A DNA stretch of 64,000 bases from Ceratopteris richardii (GCA_020310875.1 CM035412.1:134398773-134462772), one strand, 5' to 3'; positions 9,910 to 21,015 are shown, counted from the first letter of the stretch. Translations and numbers: made by a program. The notes: generated by a model not told the origin, from the letters alone.

Positions 9910-10729
9910 GTCACATAAAGACTAGGTAACATTTTTCATGATAGCATCATTCTCTAGTTGCATAGCAGCTATCCAATTTTTAGAATTTTGTGCTTCATCA
10001 AATAAAACATGCTCATTCTCATCAAAGAGACTCGAGGTAGCCATAACATAGCAATTTGATGCAAAAGAGTCACTATGAGAGCCTAAATGAGTATGGTATG
10101 ATAGAGGTGCACCTAAATTATTGTCACACAAAATCTACACTAGCCATTTTGGCATAGTTTTTGCCTCCTTAATATGAGCTCTCTCATCAACAAGTGCATC
10201 ATGCAAATCTGCATTAGAAATGGAATGATCTACATCATCACATGAAACCTATAAAGGCTAGAAAGTTGCCTCATTTGGATGAGCACTAAACTGTCCACCT
10301 ATAAAGAGAGGAAGCAAGGTGTCATACATCTTTGGAGCTAACAGATGTCTCTTTAGTACATGAAAGTAATGGCTCAATAGCATCTTCCACAAAAACAACA
10401 TCACGGCTAACCAAAATGGGTTTAGTCTGTGGATGATATGGAAGATAACCTTTACTTTCAGAATTGTACCCATTTCACTACTTTTTCATCCAATTTTCTT
10501 TATTGTTGTTCAGACACTAATGCATATGCCAAACAACCAAAAACATGCCGATGAGCCACAGATGGCTTGCGACCATGCCAAGCCTCATATGGAGTGTTAG
10601 ACTATAGCGCTTTAGTGTGACACTTGTTAAGTACATATGTTGCTCACATAACAACCTCAAGCCAGAAACTATGGTAAAGCCTGACTCCTGACCATACACC
10701 TCGACATCTCCATGATTATACTATTCTTC
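9910..10729 (-). pseudogene. Copia F integrase C-terminus and linker to reverse transcriptase
   Basis: Minus-strand scraps at 9922-10131, 10258-10473 and 10517-10699 match the stretch of element A that links integrase to reverse transcriptase (A: 13340-14100). They include the acidic SLFDENEHVLFDEAQNSKNW part just before the polymerase and the integrase end next to the insertion point. The first codons beyond 10729 continue directly from 15904, showing that this is the left half of the split integrase. Confidence 0.8.
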
Positions 10730-10734
10730 CCTTC
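10730..10734 (+). repeat. Target-site duplication of copia A, left (CCTTC)
   Basis: Five bases immediately before the first LTR base TG. The same CCTTC follows the 3' LTR at 15904-15908. A 5-bp duplication is the normal signature of copia integrase. Confidence 0.95.
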
Positions 10735-10964
10735 TGTTGATATATTTAGGTAATGATATGTGTGAAAACACTAGGACCGCCGGGGCACTTTTTTCCCTCT
10801 TTAGGAGGTGTTTTTCCCCGGACTTGTATATACGCATATTGCCCTAATGGGCTACTTAACTTTGTACATTCTCTAGTAATACATTCAGTATTGTGTGTTG
10901 TGCTCCAAGCTTCTTCTTCTTCCTTGTGTTGTTTGTGTGCTTCCGCAGACGTCTAACTCCAACA
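10735..10964 (+). repeat. 5' LTR of copia A (230 bp)
   Basis: Starts TGTTGATATATTTAGG and ends CTCCAACA, a TG...CA terminus. It is matched by 15674-15903. It contains a weak TATA-like tgtatatacg near 10826-10835 and a short TCT-rich stretch before the end. A TG..CA end followed almost at once by the primer-binding site fixes the boundary. Confidence 0.95.
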
Positions 10965-10966
10965 AT

Positions 10967-10978
10967 TGGTATCAGAGC
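10967..10978 (+). other. Primer-binding site of copia A (initiator tRNA-Met)
   Basis: tggtatcagagc, the complement of the 3' end of initiator tRNA-Met, two bases after the LTR. This is the usual primer of plant copia elements. Confidence 0.93.
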
Positions 10979-11319
10979 AGGTCGTCGCTTCATCTAGGGC
11001 GCCGTCAACACTCCTCCGTTTGCAGTCTCAGAATCGCACAAATTTTGGTGAGCATACTCAGCCTATTTCTGAGATAAAAAAGGCTTCGCTTTGTGGTTCC
11101 GAAATCGCGATCTGAGCTCGTTTCGGCCTCCAAACGCACTATCATAGTGCTTGTGTAGGCTATTTTGTCTTTTTGTGCCAAAGGTATATACCAGTTTCTG
11201 TTTGCCAGTATAAGCGACTCGAAGTGCGCTACAGGTCTAGCAGAATTCGTCTGGGCAATTCTGTTCAACTTTTTGAGATACAGTCAATTTTTTGCATCAA
11301 GGTATTTTAGTCATCAGCC

Positions 11320-12454
11320 ATGGCTGAAAGCAGTGATGTATTCTGTATGTTGGCTGTTGAGGATAAGTTGGATGGTACCAACTACCCGTTATGGGATTAT
11401 ATGATGCGACATATGTTGGTTGCAAAAGGACTGTGGAACATTGTACAGGGTGTCGAAAAACGTCCTATCACACCTGCAACTGTTACAACTGCAAGTACTA
11501 AAGTTGATGCAGAAGGTGTCGAAGATGATGATATTTTGCATATTCGTGTTCGTGCTACGGTTTCTACTGCACCTACTGTAGAGCAGATTTGTTGGGATGG
11601 CAAAGATGCCCAAGCACATGCATTGATAGCTTTGTCTATCAAACGTGCCATTATTCCTCACATTCGCTCTTGCATAACAGCTAAGGATGCTTGGGATACA
11701 CTTACCACATTGTGCCAAGCTAGGAATGAGGCTCGTGTTGCTTACCTCCAAAAACAGTTGGAGAGTAAGCACATGAATGAAGGTGATTCTATGGATAGTT
11801 TCCTAACGAAGATCAAAGACTTGAAGGAACAATTGATTTCTGTTGATGAGGTTATACCAAATAGCTCACTTGTGCAGACCGTTCTGAATGGTCTTCCTGA
11901 TTCATATCAAAGTTTTGCTTCTAATCTTCAGTTGATGATGAAAGGCAATCCAAATGCCTTATCATTTGAAAATCCATCCATGCAGAACAAGATCCGTCTC
12001 TGTTCTGTTGCAAGAAGATCCGTCCATGCAGAACAGGTCCATTATGCGAGTTGTAGATCAAGCTTTCTTGGCTAGTCAGAAGGGGAAAGGAAAATGGAGC
12101 TCTTCAACTAGTAAGCAAAAATTTGCTAATTCTGCATATTCGAAGAAGGAAGATAAAGATGAGAAGAAATCAGAAAAGCAGAAATTGTTTTGTAAGTACT
12201 GTAAAGGGAATGATCATATCATAAAGAACTGTCCAAAACTGGCTGCTAAAGAGGCAAAGAAGAAAGAGGCTGGAATGGTTGTTGTAGAGGCCTCTACACC
12301 AAAAACAGAGTCTGCTAATCTTGTGCAGGAAGAAGAATGGGCGTTTACTACTGTCTGCAATTTTGAACCATCTTCTCATGAGCAATGCATGTCTGCAGTA
12401 GACTCAGATGTTTGGTATTTTGATAGTGGGGTGACCAAACATATTACCTCGTAG
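11320..12454 (+). pseudogene. Copia A gag with nucleocapsid knuckle and start of protease
   Basis: Gag starts at the ATG at 11320 (MAESSDVFCM). It has the plant copia capsid motif KLDGTNYPLWDYMMRHMLV, then a helical region with CITAKDAWDTLTTLCQ and ESKHMNEGDSMDSFLTKIKD. A local duplication at about 11975-12040 shifts the frame. In the second frame (11954-12454) come a Lys-rich stretch, one zinc knuckle CKYCKGNDHIIKNC and the protease start VWYFDSGVTKHITS, ending at a stop (12452-12454). The active triplet is D-S-G. The protein would form the particle shell and bind RNA. Broken here. Confidence 0.9.
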
Positions 12455-12532
12455 CACAGTTTCTTCTCTTCACTCGAGCCTGCCCCTATAAGGAATATTG
12501 TTACATGCGCCAACAACTCCTCCTATCCTGTT

Positions 12533-13540
12533 ATGGGAGTTGGTAAGATCATTTTGACTATTGTTGATGGTAGCTCTTTCACTTTGTCAGATGCTTTATT
12601 TGTGCCAGCGATCAAGAAAAACCTGTTATCAGTTTCTAATTTAGCCAAGATTGGCTTGGTTGTGAAATTTGTTGATGACAGGTGTACAGTTCATGATCTG
12701 TCAAATGCCGATGTGATTATTGCTTCTGGCATTTTATGTTGTGGGCTGTATAAGCTCATAGACTATGAAAGATCTGTAAATGATTTGGCATGTGTAGTAA
12801 ATGATTCTTCGGCTATGTCAGATGCAAAGCTTTGGCGTGCATGCTTTGGTCATCTGAATTTTGCTAGTTTGCTACACCTGCAGAAATTTGAAATTGTGTC
12901 CTCTTTGCCCAAACTTAAGGCACCTAGAAAACATGTTTGTGAAGGCTGTATTTTGGGAGAATGCAGCGTTCGTCCTTTCCAAAAGATGGTTCAGTTCGGG
13001 CTACTCAGAAATTGCAGCTTGTACATAGTGATGTCTGTGGTCCTATGCAGACACCTTCTTTTGGGAATTATCTTTACTTCGTGACTTTCATCGATGATTT
13101 TTCCCGGCATGCATGGGTATATCCATTGAAGGCAAAGTCTGAATCGTTCATGTGCTTCAAACAGTTTTTGGTTTTAGCTGAAAATCTATCAGCATGTAAA
13201 ATGGGTACCCTCCATTCTGATCGAGGGGGAGAGTATATGTCTTCTGATTTTAATGCATTTCTTGCTGAACATGGGATAAAAGACTAGTGTACATTGCCAT
13301 ATACACCTCAGCAGAATGGAGTTGCTGAACAAAAGAACAGGTCACTCATGGAGATGGCGAGGTGTATGTCAAGAGTCAAGCTTTACCACATAGTTTCTAG
13401 CTTGAGGCTGTCATGTGTGCAACATATGTACTGAACAGGTGTCCCACTAAAGCGCTGTAGTCTATCACTCCATATGAGGCTTGGCATCACCACAAGCCAT
13501 CTGTTGCTCATCTACGTGTTTTTGGTTGTCTGGTATATGC
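12533..13540 (+). pseudogene. Copia A protease end and integrase
   Basis: 12533-13084 carries the end of the protease (TLSDALFVPAIKKNLLSVSN), the GAG-pre-integrase zinc region (ACFGHLNFASLLHL with CEGCILGEC) and then loses frame near 12960. 12961-13287 holds the catalytic core: LQLVHSDVCGPM (first Asp), a YFVTFIDDFSRHAWVYPLKA middle and TLHSDRGGEYMSSDF (second Asp). A stop at 13285-13290 precedes the part with the catalytic Glu (PYTPQQNGVAEQKNR, near 13300-13340). All three catalytic residues are recognisable, but not in one frame. Confidence 0.88.
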
Positions 13541-13544
13541 ATTA

Positions 13545-14828
13545 GTGCCTGAACAACATCGCAAAAAATTGGATGATAAGGCAGTAAAATGTATTTTTGT
13601 TGGATACAGTTCTGAAAGTAAAGGCTATCGTCTGTATCATCCACAGACTAAACGCATTCTGGTTAGCCGTGATGTTGTTTTTGTAGAAGATGCTATTCAG
13701 CCATTGCTTTCATGTACTAAGGAGACATCTATTAGCTCCAAAGACATGTATGATACTTTGCTGCCTCTTTTTACAAGTGGACAGTCTAGTGCTCGTCCCA
13801 ATGAGGCAACTTCTCAGCCTTTGCAGGTTTCATGTGATGATGCAGATAATTCCATTTCTGATGCAGATGTACATGATGCACTTATTGATGAGAGAGTTGA
13901 TATTGAGCAGGCAAGAACTGTGCCAAAATGGCTAGTGCAGACCTTGCGTGATAGCAAATTAGATGCACCTCTGTCATATCGTACTTGTTTAGGCTCTCAT
14001 AGTGCCTCTTTTGCATCAGATTGCTATGCTATGGCTGCATCTAGTCTCTGTGATGAGAATGAGCCTGTTTCGTTTGATGAAGCACAAAATTCAAAAAAAT
14101 GGATGGCTGCTATGCAATCTGAATATGATGTTATAATGAAGAATGGTACTTGGTCTTTATGTGACTTGCCTCCTAGCAAGAAGGCCATTGGCACTAAGTG
14201 GGTATACAAGCTGAAGCGTAAACCTGATGGTACAGTTGACAGGTATAAGGCTAGGCTTGTTGCAAAAGGTTATGCACAGGAAAGAGGCATTGATTTTGAT
14301 GAGACCTTTGCACCTACATGCCATATGACTACTGTTCGGAGCATTTGTGCACTTGCAACCCATCATGGTTGGAATGTACATCAGTTGGACATTAAGACTA
14401 CATTTTTGAATGGTGAATTGCATGAAGAAGTGTATGTTTTTCAGCCCCATGGCTTTGTGCAAAAAGGGCATGAAAACCAGGTGTGCAGGTTAAAGAAGGC
14501 ATTATATGGTTTAAAGCAAGCACCACGTGCTTGGTATGAGAAGATACATGCCTATTTGATTGCACATGGTTTTGAGAACAGTCCAACTGAAAGCACCTTA
14601 TATGTTAAGCGTGCTAATGATGTGCTTTTGATCATTGTTGTCTATGTTGATGACATGCTGCTCACTGGTCCTATTGAGAAGCATATTGCTGATTTTAAGG
14701 CTGATTTGCATGCCTCATTTGAGATGTGTGACTTGGGGCATTTGCATCACTATTTGGGCATTCAGTTTATGCAAGTTGATGCTGGGATGTCTTTGTGTCA
14801 AACGAAATATATCGACACATTATTGTAG
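13545..14828 (+). pseudogene. Copia A reverse transcriptase, long open segment
   Basis: A 427-codon open stretch covers the integrase tail (KCIFVGYSSESKGYRLYHPQ), a variable acidic linker and nearly all of the reverse transcriptase: [74 protein letters not shown], and the catalytic box in IIVVYVDDMLLTGP. It ends at a TAG (14826-14828) shortly after YLGIQFMQVD. The YVDD box is intact. The first Met is internal. Confidence 0.9.
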
Positions 14829-15600
14829 CATTTTGGCCTTGAAGACTGTAAGCCTATTGCCACTCCTATGGATATAGGTTTACGATTGAGTCTTCATGAT
14901 GTTGGAGATGCATTTCATGCTGTTTGCTATCAGCAGGCTGTTGGATGCTTGATTTACTTATGCATTACTCGGTGAGATATTCAGTTTGCTGTCTCACAGA
15001 TGAGCAGGTTTATGCATTGCCCAGGAGTGAAGCATTGGCAGGCAGTTAAGCGCATCTTTTGCTACTTGAGTGGTACTCGGCTACTTGGGTTGTTTTATCC
15101 CAAGGGGGTATCACTACCGCCAGATTTGCATGCTTTTTCTGACTCTGATTGGGCTCGTTGCTATGACACTCGTGTGTCCACTAGTGGCTTTTGCTTCATG
15201 CTTGGTAGCTCATGTATATCTTGGTTGAGCAAGAAGTAGCCTACTGTGGCCACTTCCAATTGTGAGGCTGAGTATAGGGCAGCTTTCACAGTGAGTGTTG
15301 AGTGTGTGTGGCTCAGATGCCTTATGGTTGATTTGGGTGTTGGTCAAACTTCTACCACCACCATCTTCGCTGACAGTTAGAGCGCATTGGCAGTTGCGAG
15401 CAACCCTGTGTTCCATGCTCGCACTAAGCACATTGAGGTGCATTATCACTATGTCAGGGAGAGGTTCTCTGCTGGGGAGATCAGCTTGGCATATGTGCCC
15501 ACGTAGGAGAACATTGTAGACCTTTTCACGAAGGCTCTGCCTAGGGAGAAGTTTGAAACTTTCCGCAAAGCTTTGGGCTTACTTCCTTTTGTGGAGTGAT
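14829..15600 (+). pseudogene. Copia A RNase H
   Basis: Follows on in the same polyprotein after the stop. MSRFMHCPGVKHWQAVKRIF and FSDSDWARCYDTRVSTSGFC occur at 15000-15239, ending in SSCISWLSKK followed by a stop at 15237-15239. The last part, SALSTLRC... in the wrong frame and [14 protein letters not shown] in the right one, reaches about 15600. It shows at least four premature stops (14826, 14974, 15237, 15378), most of them TAG. Confidence 0.85.
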
Positions 15601-15660
15601 TTCCACATAGCTTGGCACTTCCTTATACATGAGTGCTAGCTCCTTTTTCACAGCATCACT

Positions 15661-15673
15661 CCTAGGGGGGATT
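15661..15673 (+). other. Polypurine tract region of copia A
   Basis: cctaggggggatt directly before the 3' LTR. The G run is the plus-strand primer for second-strand cDNA; the family member F has the same tract at 8407-8417 on the other strand. Confidence 0.8.
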
Positions 15674-15903
15674 TGTTGATATATTTAGGTAGTGATGTGT
15701 GTGAACACACTAGGACTGTCGGGGCACTTTTTTCCCTCTTTAGGAGGATTTTTCCCCCCGGCTTGTATATACGCCTATTGCCCTAACGTGCTACTTATCT
15801 TTGTACATTCTCTAGTAATACATTCAATATTGTGTGTTGTGCTCCAAGCTTCTTCTTCTTCCTTGTGCTGTCCGCGTGCTTCCGTAGACGTCTAACTCCA
15901 ACA
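15674..15903 (+). repeat. 3' LTR of copia A (230 bp)
   Basis: Same length and ends as 10735-10964, with about 20 differences. It is followed by the CCTTC duplication at 15904-15908. Confidence 0.95.
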
Positions 15904-16543
15904 CCTTCAACATCTCCATTTTCTTGAGGTGTATATGGAGTTGTACACTGATGTTTTATCCCATGTTCAACAAAAAATACATTAAATCTAGAAGACATAT
16001 ATTGCCCCCCTTGATCAGAATGGAGGGTGTCCATTTTACATGTTGACAGATTTTTAGCTAAAACCAAAACCTATTTGAAGCACATAAACTCTTTGGACTT
16101 TGCCTTCAATCGATATACCCATTCATTCCTAGAAAAATCATCGATGAAAGTCACAAAGTAAAGATAGTTCCAAAAGAAGGTGTCTGCAAAGGACCTCAAA
16201 CATCACTATGAACAAGCTACAATTTTTGAGTAGCTCAAACTCAACCATCTTTTGGGAAGGAGGAACACTGCATTTTGCCCAAAATACAGCCTTCACATAC
16301 ATGCTTACTGGGTGCCTCAAGTTTGGACAAAGAGGACACGATTTTCAATTTCTACACGTGTAGCAAACTAGCAAAATTCAGATGACCACAACATCCATGA
16401 CAAAGGTTTGCATATAGCCCACGACATAAAATGGCAGAAGCAATAATCATGTCACCATTTGACAGATCATGAACAAATTTCACAACCAAGCCAATCTTGG
16501 CTAATGCAAAAACTGATAACAGATTTTTCTTGATCCCTAGCAA
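15904..16543 (-). pseudogene. Copia F integrase (zinc region and core)
   Basis: Minus-strand frames: 16352-16543 has the protease/integrase junction (LGIKKNLLSVFALAKIGLVV) and the first histidine of the zinc region (CGHLNFASLLHV). 16138-16320 covers the zinc cysteines and first core strand, degraded. 15795-16067 holds TLHSDQGGQYMSSRFN (second catalytic Asp, D-Q-G here) and TPYTPQENGDVEG (catalytic Glu) and runs up to the insertion of A. Bases 15795-15903 of that frame are LTR, not integrase. Dead copy. Confidence 0.85.
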
Positions 16544-17810
16544 TAAAAAAGCATCTCACAATGTAAACAAACTACCATCAGTAGTAGTCAGAACGATCTT
16601 ACCAACTCCCATAATAGGATAAGAGGAGTTATTTACACATGTGAAAGTATTTCATGTAGAGCCAGGCTCAAAGTGAAGTGAAAAAACTCCGCTGCGAGGT
16701 AATATGTTTAGTTGCCCCACTATCAAAGTACCAAACATCTAAGTCTACTACAGACATACATAGCTCATGAGAAGATGGGTCAAACATGCAAACAGTAGTA
16801 AATGCCCATTCTTCATTCTACACTAGATTAGTAGGCTCTATTTTTGGTCTAGAGGCCTCTGCAACAACCATTCCAACATCTTTTTTCTTTGCCTCTTTTG
16901 CAGCTAATTTTGGACAAATTTTTATCACATGATCATTTTCTTAACAGTACTTACAAAAGGTCTTTTGATTTTCTGTTTTCTTGTCATCTATATCATCCTT
17001 CTTTGATTGTGCAGAATTAACAAATTTTTGCTTACTACTATAAGAGCTCCATTTACCTTTGCCCTTCTAACTAGCGAGGAAAGTTTGATCTGCAACACGC
17101 ATAATGGATCTGTTCTGCCTAGATTGATCTTTCTGCAATAGACCAAAGACTAAGTCCTCAAATGTTAAGGCATTTATATTGCCTTTCATCATCAAATGAA
17201 GAGTAGAAGTAAAACTCTCGTATGAATTGGGAAGACCATTCAGGAGAGTCTACACAAGTGAACTATCAAGCAAGGCTTCATCAGCAAAAACTAACTATTC
17301 CTTCAAATCTCTGATTTTTGTTAGAAAACTATCCATAGAGTCACCTTCATTCATATGATCACTCTCCAACGAGGTAAGCAACACAAGCCTCATTCCTTGC
17401 CTGGTTGTATCCCAAGCATCCTTAGCTATTTTGCAAGAGTGAATGTGAGGAATAATGGCACATTTGACAGACAAGGCTATCAATGCATGTGCCTGAGCAT
17501 CTTTTCCATCCCAACAAATTTTCCCTATAGTAGGTGCATCAAAAACCAAAGCACAAACAGTAATCTACAGAATATCACCATCTTCCACACCATCTGCATC
17601 AGCTTGAGTACCTATATTTGTTGGTGTAATAGGATGTTTTTCAACACCCTGCACAATATTCCATAGTCCTTTTGCAACCAATACATGGTGCATTATATAA
17701 GCCCACAATGGGTAACTTGTACCATCCAATATATCCTCAAGAGCCAACATACAAAATACATCACTACTTTAAGCTCTGGCCACTAAGTAAAATACTTTGA
17801 ACTTTACAAA
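16544..17810 (-). pseudogene. Copia F gag, nucleocapsid and protease
   Basis: Right to left: gag start region at 17810-17740, where the expected ATG is altered and the next Met gives MLALEDILDGTSYPLWAYIM; capsid helix piece 17295-17549 (SCKIAKDAWDT, DHMNEGDSMDSFLTKIRD); zinc knuckle near 16935-16975 (CKYC, a stop, then NDHVIKIC); and the protease triplet in VWYFDSGATKHIT near 16705-16745. The order and words match element A. It is interrupted by several stops and shifts. Confidence 0.85.
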
Positions 17811-17894
17811 CATAATGTCATATGACATATATTTATGTGAGATGGAAGATGAGAGTAATCCATGAGATTAAGAAAATATCTTAGGCTTGCTTAT

Positions 17895-18735
17895 TGCACC
17901 AATGATTTCCAAGGTCTAGGTAAGCTATTTTGTTTTGCCACTACAAGTGCCTAAAATTCTACTACACATCAAGCAGAGCTTGATAGGTTGATTTGTTGAA
18001 CTTTTGAGATACAATAGATCTTTTCCATCAAGATATTTAGTCACTCACCATGGCTAAAAGCAATTATGTCTTCCATATGTTCATTGTTGAGGATGATTTA
18101 GATGGTGCTAATTACCCATTGTGGGCATACATGATGCATTATGTATTTGTAGCAAAAGGTTTGTGCAATATTGTGGATGGTGTTGAGATATGTCCTATTA
18201 CACCTTCAAAGATAGTGATCCAAGGTGCTTTAGATGGTGTTAAAGATGATATCTTCAATTTTAGAGCTATGCTTCAATTCTTGTTGCACCTACTATAGAG
18301 AAACTTTTTAAGGATTGTAGAGATTCAGAGCCACATGCATTGAGATCTCTGTTTGTCAAATCTGCTATCACTCCTCATATTTTCTCCTCCAAAATAGGAA
18401 AATATGCTTTGGATACTCTTAAAACATTATACCACAAAAGAAATGAAGCTAATGCTGCTTACCTTCAAAGAGATTTTGATAATAAACACATGAATGAATG
18501 AGATTAATTGGATAGTTTTGTAACAAAGATGAAAGATTTGAAAGATTCGTTGAGTTTTTGTGACGAAATTATGATAGACAATTCACTTTTGTAGATTTTT
18601 TTTAATGGTCTTCCAGATTCTTCTCAATTTTTGGTTCTACTCTTGAGTTAATGAAAGGCAATCAAACTACCTTAACCTTTAAGAAACTAATCTTGCTCTA
18701 TGAAGATCAATCTAAGCACAACACCTCGACTATGT
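17895..18735 (+). pseudogene. Copia G: isolated gag fragment of the same family, plus strand
   Basis: From about 17895 the plus strand follows the leader of copia A (the ...gtaggctattttg... and ...ttgagatacaat... blocks). It then has an intact gag start at 18050 (MAKSNYVFHM, then DLDGANYPLWAYMMHYVFVA). The first frame ends at a stop at 18296-18298. Recognisable gag continues in shifted frames (KHMNE, DSFVTKMKDLKD, LMKGNQTTLTF) to about 18735, where the old Athila-like LTR begins. No pol and no LTR of its own. It lies head to head with the gag end of F, separated by under 100 bp. Confidence 0.85.
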
Positions 18736-18739
18736 GTGT

Positions 18740-19405
18740 TTGTTATCAGTAGCTAGGGTGGTCCAAGAGGCTTGAAAAGACAAAAAAGCATGAGGCAGTC
18801 GAGTCAAAGAGAGTGAAGATAGACGGAAGGTCAAGTAGAACCCAATCGAAAAGGAAGTCAACATAGATCCATCAAGGAGGCCAAGAATTCTTTTATTTCA
18901 CATCAAGCCATTATCAATAGTGATTTTCTTCATTCCATTACATTGTAAATCCCTTTTTTTATAATTTTAACTCCATTTCTTTCAAGCCAAGGAGTCCTCA
19001 AGCTTGATGCACGCTAGATTATAGGTACATACTGATTTTCATGATTTTTTGAGATTGTTTGACCCTCCAAAATAGCGTAGGTACTTAATTTTTTAACTAG
19101 GTCAAAAACTAGGTCTGAACAAGCCCAAAGCTAGTCAAAAACTATTAAAGGAGTGAGAGAGCTCATTTTAGAGGTTAGAGTGTTGGGAATTGAATGTAAG
19201 CACATTGTAAACTTGTTTTTGGCTGATTAAAGATTCCATTACTCCATCCCTTTGCCTTACCTTGTGTATGTGTGTTCTTGCTTGTATGCTTCTCACTAAC
19301 ACACTTGTACTCTCACTTGCTCGTGGTCATCATACCACCCTCTTGTCTCGTTGGATTGATAATTATGCGGTGGATCTCCTCTCATCACTATGTAGAGTGA
19401 CACCA
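18740..19405 (+). repeat. LTR of old Athila-like element E (diverged)
   Basis: Parallels the 685-bp LTR of B in order: caagccaaggagtcctc at about 18985, the TAAAGGAGtgagagagctc promoter-like block near 19160, the gtgtgtg stretch near 19265, the cttgctcgtggtc block near 19318, and the end ...gtgacacca at 19405. The exact left boundary is uncertain by tens of bases because the first 100 bp are much altered. Confidence 0.75.
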
Positions 19406-19409
19406 AATT

Positions 19410-19430
19410 TGATGTCATTGTTGGGGATGG
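19410..19430 (+). other. Decayed tRNA-Asp primer-binding site of E
   Basis: tgatgtcattgttgggga stands where B has tggcgccgttgccgggga. The differences are G to A or C to T, as expected from deamination of methylated cytosines. The spacing from the LTR end is the same as in B. Confidence 0.8.
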
Positions 19431-20320
19431 AGCTTTGAGGAGGAGCGTGTGATGGTAAGATGCAAAGATATGATGTTGGAATAATAGGTAAACTCTCATT
19501 TTTTCCTTTTTCACCTCTCTCATCATCACCCCTACCATCCAAACGTCCTCCCTACCTCCACTCTATTGGTGTGAAATTCCATTGATTTTGGTCATATTCT
19601 CTCCTTTTGTTTATTCTTCGCATTTCCCTTGTGCGAGCGAGAGAGAGAAAGAGTGATTGTGTTTTGTGAGCTTTCTAGTAAGGTACCATCATGCACAATA
19701 GCATCAATAGGTCTAGTAGGTACAAAATCTTTGTGCATGCACAATGAAGTGAAAGCTTTTGTCAATCCCAAAAGACACAAAAAATGGACTTTTGGTAAAA
19801 ACTAGAGTGCACCACAGTAGAGTAGAGACCATGCACATCACGTATATGTAAAAATATTTATAAAAATATCCATTTTTCTGACAATCGTGATAGACACCTC
19901 TGTCCATCATGAGAGATAGGTGTCCATCTCTAACACACAAAGGAGAGAGCCCAATAGATAATTTGTCCATCGTAGATAGATAGACTTAACATGACATAAA
20001 GATTCTTCTGAGAAATTTTATCAATCATAATAAATATCCCACACCATAAGAGTGTCCATCACAAGACTTTATCCATCGCGATAGATAGACCATCAATCAC
20101 GATAGACAGGTGTCCATCACGACAAACAAATCCGTGGCAAAAAGTTAGCATTTTTAATTTTGTGAAAATTCGAGCTAAAATTTGGTATTTTTTAGGCAAT
20201 TAGAGATCTTGAGCAAGGCAAAGGGGCTAGCCCACATACAAATTGCACTTGGGGAGCATGCTTCTTGGGCATTGAAGCACTTATCACAGAACGAAACTCA
20301 ATCTTGGAAAAATTCTTAAC
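19431..20320 (+). other. Leader of element E with decayed palindrome array
   Basis: Non-coding. It begins with the gagctttgaggag...gatggtaaga block shared with B (donor-like junction 19454/19455). From about 19865 to 20130 it has repeated words such as gtccatcacgacaaac, tccatcgcgatagatag and caatcacgatagacag, which are weathered versions of B's 16-bp palindromes. The end of this stretch (cttgggcattgaag... at 20265) aligns with B's leader near 22470, just before B inserted. Confidence 0.75.
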
Positions 20321-20325
20321 CCCCT
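20321..20325 (+). repeat. Target-site duplication of element B, left (CCCCT)
   Basis: Directly before B's first LTR base; repeated at 37130-37134 after the 3' LTR. Confidence 0.93.
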
Positions 20326-21010
20326 TGTTGGAACTGAAGGACTCACTAGGCAAGGAAGCTTAAGAAGGGAGTCAGAGAGAAGAGAAGGCACAAGCAGACA
20401 AGGGAGTCAACGACGATCTGGCAAGTAGGCCAATAATTTTCTTCATGAAGAAGCAAGTACGAGCATTCACGCAGATCTAGCACTAAGGCAACCTTTAATT
20501 TTTCAAAACCCTTACACCAATTAAAGGTGATTCTCATCATTAACAACCCCTGTAAATACCATGTTCACCTTTTTGTGGCTCCATTTTGTGCAAGCCAAGG
20601 AGTCCTCGAGCTTGAGGAGCCTTAGAAGTAGTTGCTTACCAATTTTCGTATTTTTTAGATCTCATTTGAGCCCTCAAATAAGCCCTGGAACCTAATTTTT
20701 AACTAGGCTGGACACTAGGTCTGGACAGGGCCAAAGCTAGTCAAAAACTATAAAAGGAGCTAGAGAGCTCATCTTTGGGGTAGATTGTAATTGAATTGAA
20801 CTTGTAAGAGCTTTTTGAAAGTAATCTAAGAACTCCATTGCTTCTCACTCTTTGTCTTGCCGTGTGTGCGCGTGTGTGTGTATGTGTGTGCATGTTTGTG
20901 TGCTTCTCACTCACGCACTTGTGCCTCCACTTGCTCGAGGTCTTCATACCATCCTCACGTCTTCCCGGATTGACATTAAAGGAGGTGCTACTTATCACTG
21001 AGCTACACCA
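20326..21010 (+). repeat. 5' LTR of element B (685 bp)
   Basis: Begins TGTTGGAACTGAAGG and ends GAGCTACACCA. The 3' copy has the same length. It includes a TATA box (ctataaaagg, 20748-20757) about 260 bp before the end and a TG-rich stretch at 20858-20895. Confidence 0.95.
20748..20757 (+). promoter_or_regulatory. TATA box in 5' LTR of B
   Basis: ctataaaagg, a textbook TATA element, conserved in the 3' LTR at 36867-36876 and recognisable in E. Transcription would start roughly 30 bp on, leaving an RNA leader of about 2 kb before gag. Confidence 0.7.
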
Positions 21011-21015
21011 AATTT

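Larger units (their letters stand above)
10735..15903 (+). mobile_element. Copia element A, full length but decayed, plus strand
   Basis: Complete layout: 230-bp 5' LTR, tRNA-Met primer site two bases on, leader, gag, protease, integrase, reverse transcriptase, RNase H, polypurine tract, 230-bp 3' LTR and 5-bp duplications. The LTRs differ at roughly 20 of 230 sites by eye (8-9%), so this is a fairly old insertion. That agrees with the shifts and stops throughout the coding region. It lies inside the integrase region of F, an opposite-strand member of the same family. Confidence 0.95.
8285..17810 (-). mobile_element. Copia element F, old, minus strand, split by copia element A
   Basis: From right to left on the minus strand: gag start region (17810), nucleocapsid zinc knuckle, protease, integrase, then after the 5.2-kb insertion A (10735-15903) the integrase C-terminus, reverse transcriptase, RNase H, polypurine tract and a partial 3' LTR. 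Joining 10729 to 15904 restores continuous integrase reading across the 5-bp CCTTC duplication, which proves that F was the target. The 5' LTR and leader are gone: similarity to family member A ends at about 17810, just upstream of gag. Many stops and shifts. F, A and G are the same family; LTR and protein similarity is plain by eye. Confidence 0.92.

Noticed and set aside
15795-15903. Extension of the F integrase frame beyond the insertion point
   Set aside because: These bases belong to the 3' LTR of A; true integrase coding resumes at 10729.
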